Source of the DNA: Saprospiraceae bacterium
GTDB lineage: Bacteria; Bacteroidota; Bacteroidia; Chitinophagales; Saprospiraceae
Assembly (NCBI GenBank): GCA_029262975.1
Contig: JAJCYJ010000022.1
Span: 1-7,802, forward strand
DNA: 7,802 nucleotides
Reading direction: 5' to 3'
Shown here: in pieces, positions 6,665 through 7,802 of the stretch
How positions within the stretch are numbered: the first letter of the stretch is position 1
Layout of the letters: each line of letters starts with the position of its first letter
Notes under the pieces: generated by a model
Seen by the model: only the letters and a program-made list of their open reading frames with translations
Databases searched by the model: none
What the model was told of the DNA's origin: nothing
Made by a program: the position numbers and the translations under genes

Positions 6665-6720
6665 TTTTTTTCAGGATAAAATTAATGGTGGGTCCGAACC
6701 TATTCATTGATCTTCCTCAT

Positions 6721-6738
6721 TACTTCTCATGAGAAGTA
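6721..6738. promoter_or_regulatory. Perfect 18-bp palindrome in the divergent CBS spacer
   Basis: TACTTCTCATGAGAAGTA is perfectly self-complementary and lies in the 185-bp spacer between the two divergent CBS genes. It is 57-74 bp upstream of the minus-strand gene and 112-129 bp upstream of the plus-strand gene. A further half-site, TTCTCAT, occurs at 6773-6779. This is the expected position and symmetry of a dimeric regulator's operator controlling both directions. No regulator gene is adjacent in the window. Confidence 0.55.
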
Positions 6739-6849
6739 TCAATCTGTGGGAGGTTTTAATGCCCTATGATTGTTCTCATAACGCGGAATGATATATGTCA
6801 AGATTTTGATGGTTATAGTAACTGAACTTAGTGCATAAATAATGAGTAT

Positions 6850-7266
6850 ATGAACAAAAGAACACCCGTATCCAAGATTATGACAAAAGACCCTATAAGT
6901 GTGAACTTGTCGCAGAATCTCAGGGATGTAGTGCGCATCTTTCATGAACGGAACATTCATCATATTCCTGTTGTCTCAGGAACGGAAGTGATTGGACTAT
7001 TATCGAAAAACGACATTGAGCGCATCAGTTTTGTGAATAAGGTAGATGAGGGAGGTCTTGAAACGAGCATCTATGACATGCTATCTATTGACCAGGTAAT
7101 GACCTCTGAAGTAGAGACTGTTGAGGAAAGTGAGCATATAAAGGTGGCAGCAGAGATATTAGCAAGGGGAAAATTTCATGCGTTACCTGTTTTGAAAGAA
7201 AAGAAACTTTCAGGTATCGTTACGTCAACAGATATGATTAATCATTTGCTCGAACAATATAATTGA
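6850..7266 (+). CDS. Stand-alone CBS-pair protein, divergent from the ligase-CBS operon
   Basis: This 138-residue product is a bare CBS pair without membrane segment or catalytic domain. CBS-1 is about 5-60 (VSKIMTKDPISVNL ... IHHIPVVSG ... VIGLLSKNDIERI) and CBS-2 about 80-135 (IDQVMTSEVETV ... FHALPVLKEKKL ... SGIVTSTDMINHLLE). Both nucleotide-contact Asp residues are present (D55 and D128). Its first half matches the 6227-6664 protein closely (V-x-KIMT-x-D, HHIPVV, DI-x-R), pointing to a paralogous pair, while the CBS-2 motifs also resemble the fused copy. It is expected to sense adenine nucleotides, possibly as a partner of the other CBS proteins. The ATG at 6850 has no clear Shine-Dalgarno sequence. 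Transcription is expected to end at the hairpin 134 bp downstream. Confidence 0.88.
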   Translation: MNKRTPVSKIMTKDPISVNLSQNLRDVVRIFHERNIHHIPVVSGTEVIGLLSKNDIERISFVNKVDEGGLETSIYDMLSIDQVMTSEVETVEESEHIKVAAEILARGKFHALPVLKEKKLSGIVTSTDMINHLLEQYN

Positions 7267-7400
7267 TGAATATGAAAGAATATTAGTAGATGCAGTCTCA
7301 GACGAGGTTAGAGAGAGTTTTGACGATTCCAATGTTCAGATTTTCGTAGTGCATTTTTCTGCCACAAAGTGGTATCCATGCCTTGAAAGAGATTGTTATA
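7267..7400 (+). other. Long 3' leader-out region before the terminator
   Basis: These 134 bp lie between the CBS stop codon and the intrinsic terminator and would form an unusually long 3' UTR. One plus-strand frame stays open from 7238 to 7411 without an ATG and reads as protein-like sequence (for example EVRESFDDSNVQIFVVHF), ending with a TGA inside the terminator stem-loop. It may be a decayed gene tail, a 3'-UTR-derived RNA, or chance; I do not call a gene. Confidence 0.3.
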
Positions 7401-7431
7401 AAAAGGGTGGCTGAGAAGCCACCCTTTTTTT
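7401..7431 (+). terminator. Strong intrinsic (rho-independent) terminator
   Basis: A GC-rich stem GGGTGGCT (7405-7412) pairs with AGCCACCC (7417-7424) across a GAGA tetraloop of the stable GNRA type. It is flanked by AAAA (7401-7404) and a run of seven T (7425-7431), so the stem can extend to 12 bp. It most likely ends the plus-strand CBS transcript. The A-run upstream would also give a U-run on the minus strand, so it may act in both directions. Confidence 0.9.
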
Positions 7432-7460
7432 AGGCGTGCAATGATTGATGAGCCAATAAA

Positions 7461-7484
7461 GGGGAAGGCACAAAGCCTTCACCC
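7461..7484. other. Hairpin with bulge; possible weak minus-strand terminator
   Basis: GGGGAAGGC at 7461-7469 pairs with GCCTTC-A-CCC at 7475-7484 (9 bp with A7481 bulged) across the loop ACAAA. On the plus strand no T-run follows. On the minus strand it is followed by TTTATT, so it could be a weak terminator for transcription entering from the right. No minus-strand gene is visible to need it. Confidence 0.35.
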
Positions 7485-7556
7485 ACTTAAATCCATTGGA
7501 AAGCCACCCATCACGGGGAAGAGATGAGCATCTTCATCTTTATACTCTGAACTACT

Positions 7557-7582
7557 TTTATAATAAGGTACATTATTATAAA
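7557..7582. repeat. 26-bp perfect inverted repeat, 10-bp arms
   Basis: The left arm TTTATAATAA (7557-7566) and right arm TTATTATAAA (7573-7582) are exact reverse complements around GGTACA, whose core GTAC is itself palindromic. The arms are purely AT, so it is unlikely to be a terminator. It is more like an operator or cruciform-forming site. Its centre lies about 68 bp upstream of the centre of the shared palindrome at 7630-7645. Confidence 0.5.
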
Positions 7583-7629
7583 GAAGCAGTAAAGAAAGTT
7601 GGTTGATGCAGTAAACTGTCTTAAGTTAC

Positions 7630-7645
7630 ATTCTAAATTTAGAAT
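7630..7645. promoter_or_regulatory. 16-bp palindrome ATTCTAAATTTAGAAT, copy 2
   Basis: This is a perfect 8+8 palindrome. It carries the same arms as the 15-bp site at 1989-2003 with one extra central base, and shares the 12-mer ACATTCTAAATT (7628-7639). It lies 13 bp before an ATG at 7659. Together with the nearby 26-bp inverted repeat it suggests an operator region. The regulator is not identifiable. Confidence 0.5.
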
Positions 7646-7658
7646 ACAATTTGGTAAG

Positions 7659-7733
7659 ATGAAACATTTGGCAGTATATGTGCCTTCAAATCAGGTAGAA
7701 TTACCTAGGGCATACCCACAAGGGGGTATATAA
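7659..7733 (+). CDS. Possible 24-residue small ORF
   Basis: The ATG at 7659 follows GGTAAG and lies just downstream of the palindrome at 7630-7645; the frame ends at TAA 7731-7733. The peptide starts MKHLAVYVPSNQ, which looks like a normal cytosolic protein start, and beyond the TAA the same frame stays open to the window end. It could be a small peptide gene, the interrupted start of a longer gene, or chance. I do not recognise it and give it low weight. Confidence 0.15.
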   Translation: MKHLAVYVPSNQVELPRAYPQGGI

Positions 7734-7802
7734 TATTGTAGATCAATTGCAATAAATTACATTTTTCAACCTGTATTTCAGGGATCTGCCTTTCCCCCCA
7801 CC

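Larger units (their letters stand above)
7432..7802. other. 371-bp region without a convincing gene
   Basis: No gene of normal size is supported here. It holds a hairpin (7461-7484), a 26-bp inverted repeat (7557-7582), a palindrome shared with position 1989 (7630-7645) and a 24-codon open frame (7659-7733). The arrangement suggests the regulatory region of a gene beyond the right edge, but this cannot be confirmed from the window. The last bases include a run of six C (7794-7799). Confidence 0.5.

Noticed and set aside
6739..6963. 74-codon minus-strand open frame
   Set aside because: Overlaps the start of the plus-strand CBS gene and its spacer; no motif and no sign of coding composition.
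4326..7665. 12-mer GTAAGATGAAAC at 4326-4337 and 7654-7665
   Set aside because: One or two 12-mer matches are expected by chance in a window of this size, and the two contexts differ.
7700..7802. Minus-strand open frame of about 31 codons from the right edge
   Set aside because: No start in the window, no recognisable motif, and no terminator close behind its stop; not distinguishable from chance.

Overview
This is an AT-rich window from a bacterial chromosome, most probably an uncultivated or marine member of the Bacteroidota. The evidence is indirect: an 'SAQ' signal-peptide end on the first protein, two Tat-leader sugar isomerase/epimerase-like TIM barrels, start codons without Shine-Dalgarno sequences, and short AT-rich tandem repeats between genes. 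I see no integrase, transposase, phage gene, CRISPR array, tRNA or rRNA.

Layout. (1) 1-756, minus: 5' part of a secreted TolB/PD40 beta-propeller protein that runs off the left edge. (2) 757-1109: non-coding spacer with 7-bp repeats, a GC hairpin and a 9-bp-period repeat. (3) 1110-1844, minus: a membrane-anchored SPFH/band 7 slipin (stomatin-like). (4) 1845-2179: divergent spacer with two palindromes. (5) 2180-3133 and 3280-4326, plus: two different xylose-isomerase-like TIM-barrel proteins with twin-arginine-type leaders, separated by a spacer with a hairpin and another copy of the 9-bp repeat. (6) 4370-6226 and 6227-6664, both minus: a glutamate-cysteine-ligase-like enzyme fused to a C-terminal CBS pair, preceded with no gap (TAAATG) by a stand-alone CBS-pair protein. 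(7) 6665-6849: divergent spacer with a perfect 18-bp palindrome. (8) 6850-7266, plus: a second stand-alone CBS-pair protein, followed by a strong intrinsic terminator at 7401-7431. (9) 7432-7802: no convincing gene, but a hairpin, a 26-bp inverted repeat and a 16-bp palindrome nearly identical to one at 1989-2003.

The most coherent functional unit is section 6-8: three CBS-pair modules, one fused to a gamma-glutamyl ligase fold, around one divergent promoter region with a symmetric operator-like site. My inference is a carboxylate-amine (gamma-glutamyl) ligase whose activity is tuned by adenine nucleotides through CBS modules. The substrate cannot be read from the sequence. The two TIM-barrel genes look like an exported sugar or cyclitol isomerase/epimerase pair. 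The slipin and the propeller protein appear unrelated to both groups.
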